In this document: positions 1 through 7,462 of the stretch, in pieces
How positions within the stretch are numbered: the stretch's first letter is position 1
Layout: each line of letters starts with the position of its first letter
Origin: Phyllobacterium zundukense
GTDB taxonomy: Bacteria > Pseudomonadota > Alphaproteobacteria > Rhizobiales > Rhizobiaceae
Direction of reading: 5' to 3'
Assembly (NCBI RefSeq): GCF_002764115.1
Contig: NZ_CP017940.1
Location: 1,090,501-1,154,500 of the forward strand
DNA length: 64,000 bases
The notes under the pieces: generated by a model
What the model was told of the DNA's origin: nothing
Databases searched by the model: none
The model's input: only the letters and a program-made list of their open reading frames with translations
Translations under genes and position numbers: made by a program

Positions 1-698
1 CGCGCGACGTCAAGGAACTGGACCGGTTCGGGTCGCGAACGTCGGGCTACGAAGCGGTGGAGGAAGAGGCCATTGCCGCGCTTGAGCCTGATTTGGCGGG
101 GCGCTTTCGCAAAGGCCTTTTCTTCGATGGGGAGGCACATCTCGACCCCAGGCACGTGCTGATCAGTCTGGCGGCAAGGCTCGCCGCTGCAGGCGTTTTG
201 TTCGAAACAGATTTGTCACAATCTGATTCGGCCAGCTTTGATTGGATCATGGATTGCACCGGCTATTCCACGGCAGATGAGGATATACGCGGTGTGCGCG
301 GCGAAATGCTCATCTTGCGTACGCCGGATATCTCGCTGTCGCGTCCGGTCCGGGTCATTCACCCGCGCTTCCCGGTCTATGTCGTGCCGCGCGACGACAA
401 CACCTTCATGGTGGGGGCGACGATGATCGAAAGCGACTCGCACGGGCCGATCACGGCGCGCTCGATGATGGAATTGCTCAACGCGGCCTATAGTCTGCAT
501 CCGGCATTTGGCGAGGCAGAAATTATCGAGACGGGGGCGGGGATACGCCCGGCCTATCCGGACAATCTGCCGCGTGTGGCGCGCGAAGGAAAAACGATCA
601 GCATCAACGGACTTTATCGGCATGGATTTCTGCTTGCACCAGCGATGGCTATGCAGGCTGCTGACATGATTTTCGAGACCAGGAGCGAAACCCCATGA
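1..698 (+). CDS. thiO: Glycine oxidase ThiO, C-terminal part (cut by window start)
   Basis: The reading frame is open from the first bases, so the N-terminal FAD-binding half lies outside the window. ThiO is a flavoprotein of the D-amino acid oxidase family that oxidises glycine to iminoacetate for thiazole synthesis. The visible part contains the C-terminal substrate/FAD region, with VVPRDDNTFMVGAT followed by a GAGIRPAYPDNLPR block and a final LYRHGFLLAPAMA segment typical of this family. The stop codon overlaps the thiS start (ATGA), so translation is probably coupled. thiO, thiS and thiG in this order are the usual rhizobial thiamine operon, so thiC probably lies upstream. Confidence 0.9.
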   Translation, partial: RDVKELDRFGSRTSGYEAVEEEAIAALEPDLAGRFRKGLFFDGEAHLDPRHVLISLAARLAAAGVLFETDLSQSDSASFDWIMDCTGYSTADEDIRGVRGEMLILRTPDISLSRPVRVIHPRFPVYVVPRDDNTFMVGATMIESDSHGPITARSMMELLNAAYSLHPAFGEAEIIETGAGIRPAYPDNLPRVAREGKTISINGLYRHGFLLAPAMAMQAADMIFETRSETP

Positions 699-892
699 AA
701 CTCATCGTTAATGGTGAACCGCACGACGTCACTGCACAATCTCTCGACGCCTTACTCAGCGAGTTGGCATTCGAAGGCGAATGGCTGGCGACGGCGCTCA
801 ATGGCGAGCTGGTGCGGTCCCCGGAACGACGGGCCTGCCGCCTGACCGAGGGCGACCGGGTGGAAATACTCACTCCGCGGCAAGGAGGCTGA
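695..892 (+). CDS. thiS: Sulfur carrier protein ThiS
   Basis: A 65-residue ubiquitin-fold protein that begins MKLIVNGEP and ends in the diagnostic Gly-Gly. The C-terminal glycine is adenylated and thiocarboxylated, and it delivers sulfur to ThiG in thiazole formation. The start overlaps the thiO stop by four bases, and thiG follows after three bases with the ribosome-binding sequence AAGGAGG lying inside the end of thiS. Length and GG tail match the family exactly. Confidence 0.95.
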   Translation: MKLIVNGEPHDVTAQSLDALLSELAFEGEWLATALNGELVRSPERRACRLTEGDRVEILTPRQGG

Positions 893-895
893 GAC

Positions 896-1669
896 ATGCT
901 GACCCTCTATGATACCAAACTATCGTCCCGCCTTTTGCTCGGCACCGCTCAATATCCTTCGCCCGCCATCCTGATGGACGCAATCAAGGCTTCTGGAACA
1001 GAAATCGTCACTGTCTCGCTGCGACGGGAGATGGGAGGCGGCAAATCCGGCGACAAGTTCTGGTCGCTCATCCGCTCGCTCGCAGTCCACGTCCTGCCGA
1101 ACACGGCCGGGTGCCATACGGTCAAGGAGGCTGTTCTCACCGCACAAATGGCGCGGGATGTCTTTGCGACCGATTGGATCAAGCTCGAAGTTATCGGTAA
1201 TCACGATACGCTGCAGCCTGATGTGTTCGCGCTGGTTGAGGCTGCCCGCATCTTGTCCGATGACGGGTTCAAGGTCTTTCCCTATATGACGGATGATCTG
1301 GTTGTCGCAGAGCGCCTGCTCGAGGCAGGATGTGAAGTGCTGATGCCTTGGTGCGCGCCGATCGGCTCGGCCCTTGGTCCGCTCAATTTGCACGCCTTGC
1401 GTTCATTGCGGGGGCATCTCCCCGATGTTCCGATGATCGTCGATGCCGGTCTCGGACGCCCTTCGCATGCTGCGACGGTCATGGAGCTTGGGTTCGATGC
1501 GATCCTGTTGAATACTGCGGTGGCGAAGGCCGGTGATCCGGTAGCGATGGCGGGCGCTTTCGCCAAGGCAACGGAGGCGGGGCATACTGCCTATCGCGCC
1601 GGCATGCTGGAACCGCGCGACGTAGCTGTGCCGTCAACGCCAGTGATCGGCAAGGCCGTATTTACGTAA
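896..1669 (+). CDS. thiG: Thiazole synthase ThiG
   Basis: A 257-residue TIM-barrel enzyme that condenses 1-deoxyxylulose 5-phosphate, iminoacetate and ThiS thiocarboxylate into the thiazole phosphate of thiamine. The [11 protein letters not shown] start and the IVTVSLRRE segment are family signatures. Lys96 in DWIKLEVIG matches the Schiff-base lysine position. A phosphate-binding [15 protein letters not shown] segment and [11 protein letters not shown] follow. In many rhizobia thiE comes next, but here a convergent Rrf2 regulator follows after 17 bases, so thiE must be elsewhere if present. Confidence 0.95.
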   Translation: MLTLYDTKLSSRLLLGTAQYPSPAILMDAIKASGTEIVTVSLRREMGGGKSGDKFWSLIRSLAVHVLPNTAGCHTVKEAVLTAQMARDVFATDWIKLEVIGNHDTLQPDVFALVEAARILSDDGFKVFPYMTDDLVVAERLLEAGCEVLMPWCAPIGSALGPLNLHALRSLRGHLPDVPMIVDAGLGRPSHAATVMELGFDAILLNTAVAKAGDPVAMAGAFAKATEAGHTAYRAGMLEPRDVAVPSTPVIGKAVFT

Positions 1670-1686
1670 CAATTGGATACGCAAGC

Positions 1687-2136
1687 TCAGCTGTCGAGCA
1701 TCTCGGCTACTTTACCGTCCTCGCCATAAACGAGGCAATCGGCGATGGTCGTCTTATCGAGAACGCCGCGCGTGACATTGGCGACCTCGTTGAAAACATG
1801 ACGGATTTCGCATGTTTCTTCGCTCTGGCAATCCTCGCAGCGGCGATAGGCGATCTTGCTCAGGCAGGGCAGAGGTGCGATCGGGCCATCGATCAGGCGC
1901 AGCACCTCGCCGAAGGTGATGTCTTCGGCTGGCTTGAGCAGCAGATAGCCACCCATCTTGCCACGGCGGCTCATGACAATACCTTGGTGCTTCAGATCAA
2001 GCAGAATCTGTTCGAGGAACTTCTTCGGAATGTTCTGTTCTTCCGCGATGTCCGAGATGAAGAGAGCCTTCTCGGCGTCTGCCCTGGCGAGAACGACGAG
2101 CGCCCGCAGAGCATATTTGGCTTTTTGCGATATCAT
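1687..2136 (-). CDS. Rrf2-family transcriptional regulator with a four-cysteine cluster
   Basis: A 149-residue protein with an N-terminal winged helix (MISQKAKYALRAL, IPKKFLEQIL, SRRGKMGGYLL), which is the standard Rrf2 fold. Cysteines at about 91, 100, 103 and 109 sit where IscR, NsrR and RirA carry their iron-sulfur ligands, but the spacing (C-x8-C-x2-C-x5-C) differs from the three-cysteine IscR pattern. It is transcribed away from a sulfate transporter cluster, with a small gene between, so control of sulfur uptake in response to sulfur or Fe-S status is a reasonable inference. It is clearly not a close RirA match. The effector is unknown. Confidence 0.85.
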   Translation of the reverse strand: MISQKAKYALRALVVLARADAEKALFISDIAEEQNIPKKFLEQILLDLKHQGIVMSRRGKMGGYLLLKPAEDITFGEVLRLIDGPIAPLPCLSKIAYRRCEDCQSEETCEIRHVFNEVANVTRGVLDKTTIADCLVYGEDGKVAEMLDS

Positions 2137-2429
2137 TTTTCTTTGCCTGACTACCGTTGTGGTGCAGTCATAGTCCCTCGCACCGCATTTTCTAGTGTAA
2201 AAATGTTAAAAATTTGAGTTTTTTGCAGCCGATAAATGTCTCAAAAATGATGTGTAAGACGCTGAAAAATAATAATTCATTAAGACTTTGCCGAAGATGG
2301 CCGCGAATTCAATACACGATTAACCCGGTAGAGATTATTGACAAATGATTTCAAGCGGTCATCATCGGGTATCGGTTGACCCCACAAGGCAACTGCACTC
2401 TGCAACCGAATTGTTTTATGGAGGTCGCA
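2137..2429. other. Divergent intergenic region of the Rrf2 regulator and sulfur genes
   Basis: An AT-rich stretch of about 290 bases between the Rrf2 gene (leaving leftwards) and a small rightward gene. It must hold both promoters. AT-rich runs near 2195-2225 and 2260-2285 are plausible promoter positions. No convincing coding frame, repeat or riboswitch was recognised. Confidence 0.4.
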
Positions 2430-2621
2430 ATGTACAGTGAAGTATCAGGCATTTTTAATCGGGCGGAACGCTTGTGGCGGGACGTTTTTGCTGCTGAAAC
2501 ACTCGATCGGAATGCAGGCGATCCGAAGCAACGCGATAGCGAGGAAGCTTCGGCAAAGAAGCACCGCAACTGGACTGAGGAAGATTTCCTCTGGTGCTGG
2601 CAGCATCGCGGCTTTTGGTGA
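2430..2621 (+). CDS. Small 63-residue protein upstream of the sulfate transporter
   Basis: The frame starts at an ATG preceded by a strong ribosome-binding sequence (GGAGGT, six bases away), which is the reason for choosing this start over an upstream in-frame one at 2376. The product begins MYSEVSGIFNRAERLWRDVF, has a charged middle and ends in a tryptophan-rich EEDFLWCWQHRGFW. No signal peptide or membrane segment is visible. A hairpin terminator follows at 2684. The position between an Rrf2 regulator and sbp suggests a sulfur link, but I do not recognise the family and assign no function. Confidence 0.6.
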   Translation: MYSEVSGIFNRAERLWRDVFAAETLDRNAGDPKQRDSEEASAKKHRNWTEEDFLWCWQHRGFW

Positions 2622-2683
2622 GCCACTCACAATTTTCAGGCAGGAATCCACGACCGGCGCCGCCGCTTTGGAATAATTAGAAC

Positions 2684-2711
2684 AAGCAGCTCCGCGGATT
2701 GCGGGCTGCTT
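2684..2711 (+). terminator. Hairpin terminator after the 63-residue gene
   Basis: The arms AAGCAGC-T-CCGC and GCGG-GCTGCTT enclose a GGATT loop, giving about 11 paired bases with one bulge. A T-rich run (CTCTGTTTTG) follows, so this is a likely intrinsic terminator that separates the small gene from sbp. Confidence 0.7.
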
Positions 2712-2901
2712 GCTCTGTTTTGCTCAGTTTGCAGTATTTGATTTCAGTTAACTCTAGGACATTGGAACATAAATTCTTCCGCGGCACTGTTTTTGAAGTC
2801 ATCCTCGCAAAAATTGTCCGCGTTTCCATCAAGGCTGTGCGGATGGGGCGGTGAATGAAAATGCGACGCTGCAAGTGTGCCGGCGAGCTTGGGAGAATTC
2901 A

Positions 2902-3909
2902 ATGAAAAGACTTTTTGTGTATGCCACGGTGGCATTGAGCTTGAGCCTCACTCCGGTCAAGGCTGCCGACGAGCCGAGTGAAATCCTCAATGTTTCCTAC
3001 GATATTTCTCGCGAGCTCTATGAGCAGATCGATAAGGCGTTCACGGCCGCTTACAAGCAAGAGGCAGGCAAGGATATTACCGTTAACCAGTCGCATGCCG
3101 GCTCCTCCAAGCAGGCGCGTTCCATCCTCGAAGGCCTGGAGGCCGATGTCGTCACCTTCAACCAGGTGACCGATGTCCAGGTGCTGCACGACAAGGGGAA
3201 CTTCATTCCTGCCGATTGGCAGTCGCGCCTCCCGAACAATTCATCGCCCTACTACTCTTTGCCGGCCTTTCTCGTACGGGCCGGAAATCCGAAAAACATC
3301 AAGAACTGGGATGACCTTGTTCGCGATGACGTCAAGGTGATCTTCCCGAACCCAAAGACGTCTGGCAATGCCCGCTATACCTATCTCGCGGCCTATGCCT
3401 TTGCGCTTGAGGCCTACAACAAGGACGAGGCCAAGGCACAGGAATTCGTGAAGAAGCTGTTCGCCAATGTGCCGGTATTCGATACGGGCGGCCGTGCTGC
3501 GACGACGACCTTTGCAGAACGCGGTATCGGCGATGTGCTTATCACTTTCGAGGCGGAAGTGCTGGGGACGCGCAAGCAGCTTGGCGAAGACAAGTATGAA
3601 GCAGTCGTCCCGCCGGTCAGTCTTTTGGCCGAATTTCCGGTAACCGTAGTCGATAAGGTTGTCGACAAGCGTGGATCGCGTGCCATCTCAGAAAGCTATT
3701 TGAAGTTCCTATATTCGCTGGAAGGGCAGGACATTCTCGCGCAGAATTTCAACCGGGTGAACGATGAAACGGTGAAGGAAAAATACGCCGCGCAGTTTCC
3801 CGAGACCCGCCTGATCACCGTCGATGACGCCTTTGGCGGATGGAACAAGGTTACAAAGGACCATTTCTCCGAGGGTGGCATTCTCGACAAGGTTTTCACC
3901 AAGCGGTGA
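2902..3909 (+). CDS. sbp: Sulfate ABC transporter substrate-binding protein
   Basis: The start at 2902 gives a 335-residue precursor with a clear signal peptide (MKRLFVYATVALSLSLTPVKA, cleavage before ADEPSE), with GGGAGA just upstream. An in-frame ATG at 2851 would bury the signal. The mature part begins ILNVSYDISRELYEQIDKAF and has SHAGSSKQARSILEGLEADVVTFNQ, the sulfate-binding protein signatures. It captures sulfate (or thiosulfate) in the periplasm for the CysT/CysW permeases encoded next. Sbp and CysP are close, so the substrate split is not settled from sequence. Confidence 0.92.
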   Translation: MKRLFVYATVALSLSLTPVKAADEPSEILNVSYDISRELYEQIDKAFTAAYKQEAGKDITVNQSHAGSSKQARSILEGLEADVVTFNQVTDVQVLHDKGNFIPADWQSRLPNNSSPYYSLPAFLVRAGNPKNIKNWDDLVRDDVKVIFPNPKTSGNARYTYLAAYAFALEAYNKDEAKAQEFVKKLFANVPVFDTGGRAATTTFAERGIGDVLITFEAEVLGTRKQLGEDKYEAVVPPVSLLAEFPVTVVDKVVDKRGSRAISESYLKFLYSLEGQDILAQNFNRVNDETVKEKYAAQFPETRLITVDDAFGGWNKVTKDHFSEGGILDKVFTKR

Positions 3910-3933
3910 CTTACTTTGGTGAAATTCATGTTC

Positions 3934-3963
3934 ACGGCGCGGCCTGAGGGCTGCGCCGTTTCA
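3934..3963 (+). terminator. Hairpin between sbp and cysT
   Basis: The arms ACGGCGC (3934-3940) and GCGCCGT (3953-3959) enclose a 12-base loop and are followed by TTCATTTTC. It may be an intrinsic terminator or an attenuator that makes the binding protein more abundant than the permeases, a common arrangement in ABC operons. Confidence 0.55.
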
Positions 3964-4012
3964 TTTTCAACCTTCGCTTGCGTTCACTACAACTTCCTCT
4001 AGAAAACTGCAC

Positions 4013-4855
4013 ATGTCGTTGCTTTCAAAATCCAGTCAGCGTGGAATATTGCCGGGTTTTGGTCTCACTATGGGTGTGACCTTGCTTTACTTTGTCATCA
4101 TCGTCGCGCTGCCGCTTTTGGCGATGCTGTATAAATCGGTCAATCTCGGATGGGCGGATTTCTGGACCATCATTTCCTCGGAGCGAGCGCTGGCGACCTA
4201 CCGCATAACGGTCGGCGCAGCAGCATTGGCGACAGTTTTCAACGCCGTGTTCGGCGTGCTTCTGGCCTGGGTACTGGTGCGCTACGAATTTCCCGGTCGG
4301 CGCCTTCTCGATGCGGTGGTCGACCTGCCGTTCGCGCTGCCGACAGCTGTGGCCGGTCTCGCGCTCGTCACTGTCTTTTCTACAAATGGCTGGTTCGGCC
4401 AGTATCTTGAGCCATTGGGCATCAAAATTGCCTATGCGCCGCTCGGCATTGCCCTTGCCATGATGTTCACCAGTATTCCCTTCGTCATCCGGACGGTGCA
4501 GCCGGTGCTGGAAGACGTTGCGACCGATATCGAAGAGGCGGCGCGGTCGTTGGGTGCCACCAATTGGCAGATATTTGCCAGGATCATCTGGCCCGCGATT
4601 TTCCCTGCGTTCATAGCGGGTTGCAGCCTTTCCTTCGCACGCAGCCTGGGGGAGTTCGGCGCCATTGTCTTCATATCAGGCAATTTGCCGTTCGAGACCG
4701 AGGTCATGTCGCTGCTCGTGTTCATCCGGCTGGATGAATATGACTATCCGGCGGCCGCCGCCCTGGCGACCGTGATGCTTGTCACTGCCTTCGTCATGCT
4801 CTTTGTTACCAATTCCATTCAGGCCTGGCAGCTTCGCTATGCAGAACGCAGCTGA
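4013..4855 (+). CDS. cysT: Sulfate ABC transporter permease CysT
   Basis: A 280-residue inner-membrane permease with about six hydrophobic segments. The LPFALPTAVAGLAL segment is typical of CysT/CysU. The ABC-contact loop reads EDVATDIEEAARSLGATNWQIFARIIWPAI, which fits the EAA motif. The last 17 bases overlap cysW, so the two permeases are translationally coupled and likely form the heterodimeric channel. Confidence 0.93.
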   Translation: MSLLSKSSQRGILPGFGLTMGVTLLYFVIIVALPLLAMLYKSVNLGWADFWTIISSERALATYRITVGAAALATVFNAVFGVLLAWVLVRYEFPGRRLLDAVVDLPFALPTAVAGLALVTVFSTNGWFGQYLEPLGIKIAYAPLGIALAMMFTSIPFVIRTVQPVLEDVATDIEEAARSLGATNWQIFARIIWPAIFPAFIAGCSLSFARSLGEFGAIVFISGNLPFETEVMSLLVFIRLDEYDYPAAAALATVMLVTAFVMLFVTNSIQAWQLRYAERS

Positions 4856-5705
4856 TCTCGTTGCGCCGGCAATTGCGGTTCAATCGTCGCGGCGGCATGG
4901 CGTTCGGCCCTCACGGCGGTCGCATTGGCTGTTGATCATTTCGGCGATATTCCTGTCGATCCTGTTTATCGGCGTTCCGATGCTGGTGATTTTCACCTAT
5001 GCCTTCCGTGAGGGCATCGCCGTCTATTTCTCGCAGATCACGCAGCCCGCAACCCTGCATGCAGTGTGGCTGACGGTTCTTACAGCGATCGTCGTTGTGC
5101 CAATCAATATGGTATTCGGCATCTGCGTGGCCTGGCTTGTCACGCGCTTCCGTTTTCCAGGGCGGCGGCTGCTTATTACATTTGTCGAGATTCCGTTTTC
5201 TGTCTCACCCATCGTTGCAGGCGTGACTTATCTGTTCCTCTATGGCAGCCAGGGCCTGCTCGGACCGCTGCTCGACAGTTATGACATCAAGATCATGTTC
5301 ACCGTTCCGGCGATCTTTCTGGTCAGTCTGTTTGTGACCAGTCCGTTTGTCGCGCGCGAACTTATTCCCTTGATGCAGGCACAGGGCAGCGAAGACGAAG
5401 AGGCGGCGATCACCCTCGGGGCAACGGGCCTGCAGACATTCTTCTACATAACGCTGCCCAATATTCGCTGGGCGTTGCTCTATGGGGCGGTGCTTTGCAA
5501 TGCCCGTGTGATGGGTGAGTTTGGTGCTGTTTCTGTCGTTTCCGGCGCTATTCGGGGCCAAACCAATACGCTGCCCCTGCAGATCGAACTATTGTTCAAT
5601 GATTATAACGTCACGGGCGCTTTTGCTGCCTCGTCGACACTGGCTTTGATCGCGGTCGTGACGCTGATACTGAAGTATATGCTTGAGCGGAAGCAGATGA
5701 GCTAG
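4839..5705 (+). CDS. cysW: Sulfate ABC transporter permease CysW
   Basis: A 288-residue permease paralogous to CysT, started at the ATG inside the end of cysT (MQNAADLVAPAIAVQ); a longer frame from 4779 would overlap cysT implausibly. It carries VEIPFSVSPIVAGVTYLFLYG and the EAA-type loop DEEAAITLGATGLQTFFYITLPNI. The stop lies inside a perfect hairpin. The ATPase cysA, which usually follows cysW, is absent here. Confidence 0.93.
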   Translation: MQNAADLVAPAIAVQSSRRHGVRPSRRSHWLLIISAIFLSILFIGVPMLVIFTYAFREGIAVYFSQITQPATLHAVWLTVLTAIVVVPINMVFGICVAWLVTRFRFPGRRLLITFVEIPFSVSPIVAGVTYLFLYGSQGLLGPLLDSYDIKIMFTVPAIFLVSLFVTSPFVARELIPLMQAQGSEDEEAAITLGATGLQTFFYITLPNIRWALLYGAVLCNARVMGEFGAVSVVSGAIRGQTNTLPLQIELLFNDYNVTGAFAASSTLALIAVVTLILKYMLERKQMS

Positions 5706-5728
5706 GTTCTTGAGCCTAGCTCATCTGC
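5693..5728. terminator. Bidirectional hairpin terminator between cysW and the hydrolase gene
   Basis: A perfect 14-base inverted repeat (GCAGATGAGCTAGG and CCTAGCTCATCTGC) with an eight-base loop overlaps the cysW stop and lies just beyond the stop of the convergent hydrolase gene. It can serve both converging transcripts. Confidence 0.75.
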
Positions 5729-5731
5729 ATT

Positions 5732-6292
5732 TCACGCGGCGCGTTGCGTGCGAAACGTCTCTTGAGGCCGTCGCATGGAATCGGCCAGAATGTAGGCCTC
5801 AGGCCATGAGCCGAAACCACTTTCGATATTGATATGCCCGGCATTTTTCATATCGACAAATCCAGAGCCCCAGATTTCAGCGAGGGCCTGCGCCTTGTTG
5901 AACGACATGTACGGGTCATCGCGGCTGGCGACGGCGATCGATGGAAAGCCGAGATTATGGCGGGGCAGGGGTGCGAAGCTGCGGAATTTGGGATCCTGCA
6001 CGGCCATGCGTTCTGCGTCCGCTGGCGCAACCAGAACGGCCCCTGCCACATGCGCCGCTGACGGTCGGCTGGCGAGATGAGAAACGAGCACGCATCCCAG
6101 ACTATGGGCCACGAGAATGGCTCCGGGCGTTTCAGCGAGCGTAGCTTCCAGTACATGCAGCCATTGCGACAGGACCGGGTTTTCCCAGTCGTCCTGCTCG
6201 ACGAGACGTGCGGTCTCGTCCTGTGCCAGCCACTGGCGCTGCCAATGTCCCTTTTCGGAACCGCGGTATCCCGGAATGATCAAAGTCGTCAT
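5732..6292 (-). CDS. RBBP9/YdeN-family alpha/beta hydrolase
   Basis: A 186-residue small serine hydrolase. It begins TTLIIPGYRGSEKGHWQRQW, has the nucleophile elbow VAHSLGC (GxSxG-like), a later catalytic Asp in ASRDDPYM and the catalytic His in NAGHINIESG. This order and length fit the RBBP9/YdeN family. The start at 6292 was chosen because AAGGAG lies 11 bases upstream; a start 21 bases earlier is possible. Substrate unknown. It stands alone, convergent with cysW. Confidence 0.85.
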   Translation of the reverse strand: MTTLIIPGYRGSEKGHWQRQWLAQDETARLVEQDDWENPVLSQWLHVLEATLAETPGAILVAHSLGCVLVSHLASRPSAAHVAGAVLVAPADAERMAVQDPKFRSFAPLPRHNLGFPSIAVASRDDPYMSFNKAQALAEIWGSGFVDMKNAGHINIESGFGSWPEAYILADSMRRPQETFRTQRAA

Positions 6293-6472
6293 CAGTGCCA
6301 CCACTCCTTTCATGCAAAATTGCTTGGGAGGAAAAGTTTGAAGTACGGCTTCAAAATAGGTGGGCACTGCCCGTGCTTGAAGGAACAGCGAACTAAACTC
6401 GGCGATATCTGGAAAATATTCCTGCGTGAATTCGGATTATCGTAAAATCACGAGAGGCCTGGAAGATGGCAG

Positions 6473-7423
6473 TCAGTGCTCGCCATCTTTCTTGTACCAG
6501 CGCAACAATAGTTGCGACCGTTCGAAGAACAGGACGACGAGGAGCGACAGTGCGAAGGGGATCAGCAGGTAGAACAGGCGGAAAATGATGAGCGCTGCCA
6601 GTACGTCCGCCTGATCCACGTCAGGCAGACCAGTCAGGAAAACCAGTTCCAATACACCGAGGCCACCCGGTGCATGCGAGATCAGCGCCGCCGAGAACGA
6701 CACGAGGAAAATGCCGAGGATGATCATGAAGCCAGGGTTTCCGGCTGCCGGAAGTGTGAAATAAATGATGGCAGCGGCGCCGATGAGCTCCAGCGGTCCA
6801 ACGATCAGTTGCTGCGCCACGACCGTGAGACGTGGATATTCAAGCGTAAAGTGGCGGATACGCAATGGCTTGAAATGCAGCCAGCTGCCGAAAACGTAGA
6901 GCAGCACGATAGCCAGCGAGCCAAAGCCGAGGACGTAACTCAGGGTGAGCGGCAGTTCGGCGTTGAACCGCTGCAGCAGTTCCGGCTCGATCAGCAGGAC
7001 AACGGCACTGAGGGTCAATATCCCGAGCAGGAATGTGAACGAACAAAAAGCAATCAACAGGGCAATTTCGGGTCCGCTCATGCCTTGCGAGGAATAGGCG
7101 CGATAACGAACGACTGCGCCCGACAGCACGGACGCTCCAATATTGTGAGAGAGTGCATAAGTGGTGAACGAGCAAAGCGCGATGAACAGCCAGGAAATTT
7201 TGCGGCGAAGGTGCAAAAGCGCAATGCGATCGTACCCGGCAAGCGCAGCATAGGCGACAAGGGATGACAGGCCAGCCAGAATCCAGCGGTGCATTGGAAT
7301 GGCATAAAGGCTGTGGATCACGTCGTCCGGCGAGATGCTCCGAAGCTCCTTGTAGAGGAGCCATACGGAAACCCCGACGGCGGCCAGTCCGATTACCGGC
7401 CATGCATAGTCCTTCAACTTCAT
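6473..7423 (-). CDS. YbhN/UPF0104-family integral membrane protein
   Basis: A 316-residue protein with about eight hydrophobic helices, beginning MKLKDYAWPVIGLAAVGVSVWLLYKEL. The segments ALSHNIGASVLSGAVVRYRAY and SHAPGGLGVLELVFL are typical of the lysylphosphatidylglycerol synthase-like membrane domain (UPF0104/YbhN). The soluble aminoacyl-transferase domain of MprF is missing, so lipid lysylation cannot be assumed. It lies just downstream of the antiporter gene on the same strand, so co-transcription is likely. Function unknown. Confidence 0.85.
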   Translation of the reverse strand: MKLKDYAWPVIGLAAVGVSVWLLYKELRSISPDDVIHSLYAIPMHRWILAGLSSLVAYAALAGYDRIALLHLRRKISWLFIALCSFTTYALSHNIGASVLSGAVVRYRAYSSQGMSGPEIALLIAFCSFTFLLGILTLSAVVLLIEPELLQRFNAELPLTLSYVLGFGSLAIVLLYVFGSWLHFKPLRIRHFTLEYPRLTVVAQQLIVGPLELIGAAAIIYFTLPAAGNPGFMIILGIFLVSFSAALISHAPGGLGVLELVFLTGLPDVDQADVLAALIIFRLFYLLIPFALSLLVVLFFERSQLLLRWYKKDGEH

Positions 7424-7462
7424 GCTTGTTCCTGCCCAGCCACTGCTGTCACCATCTTCTTG

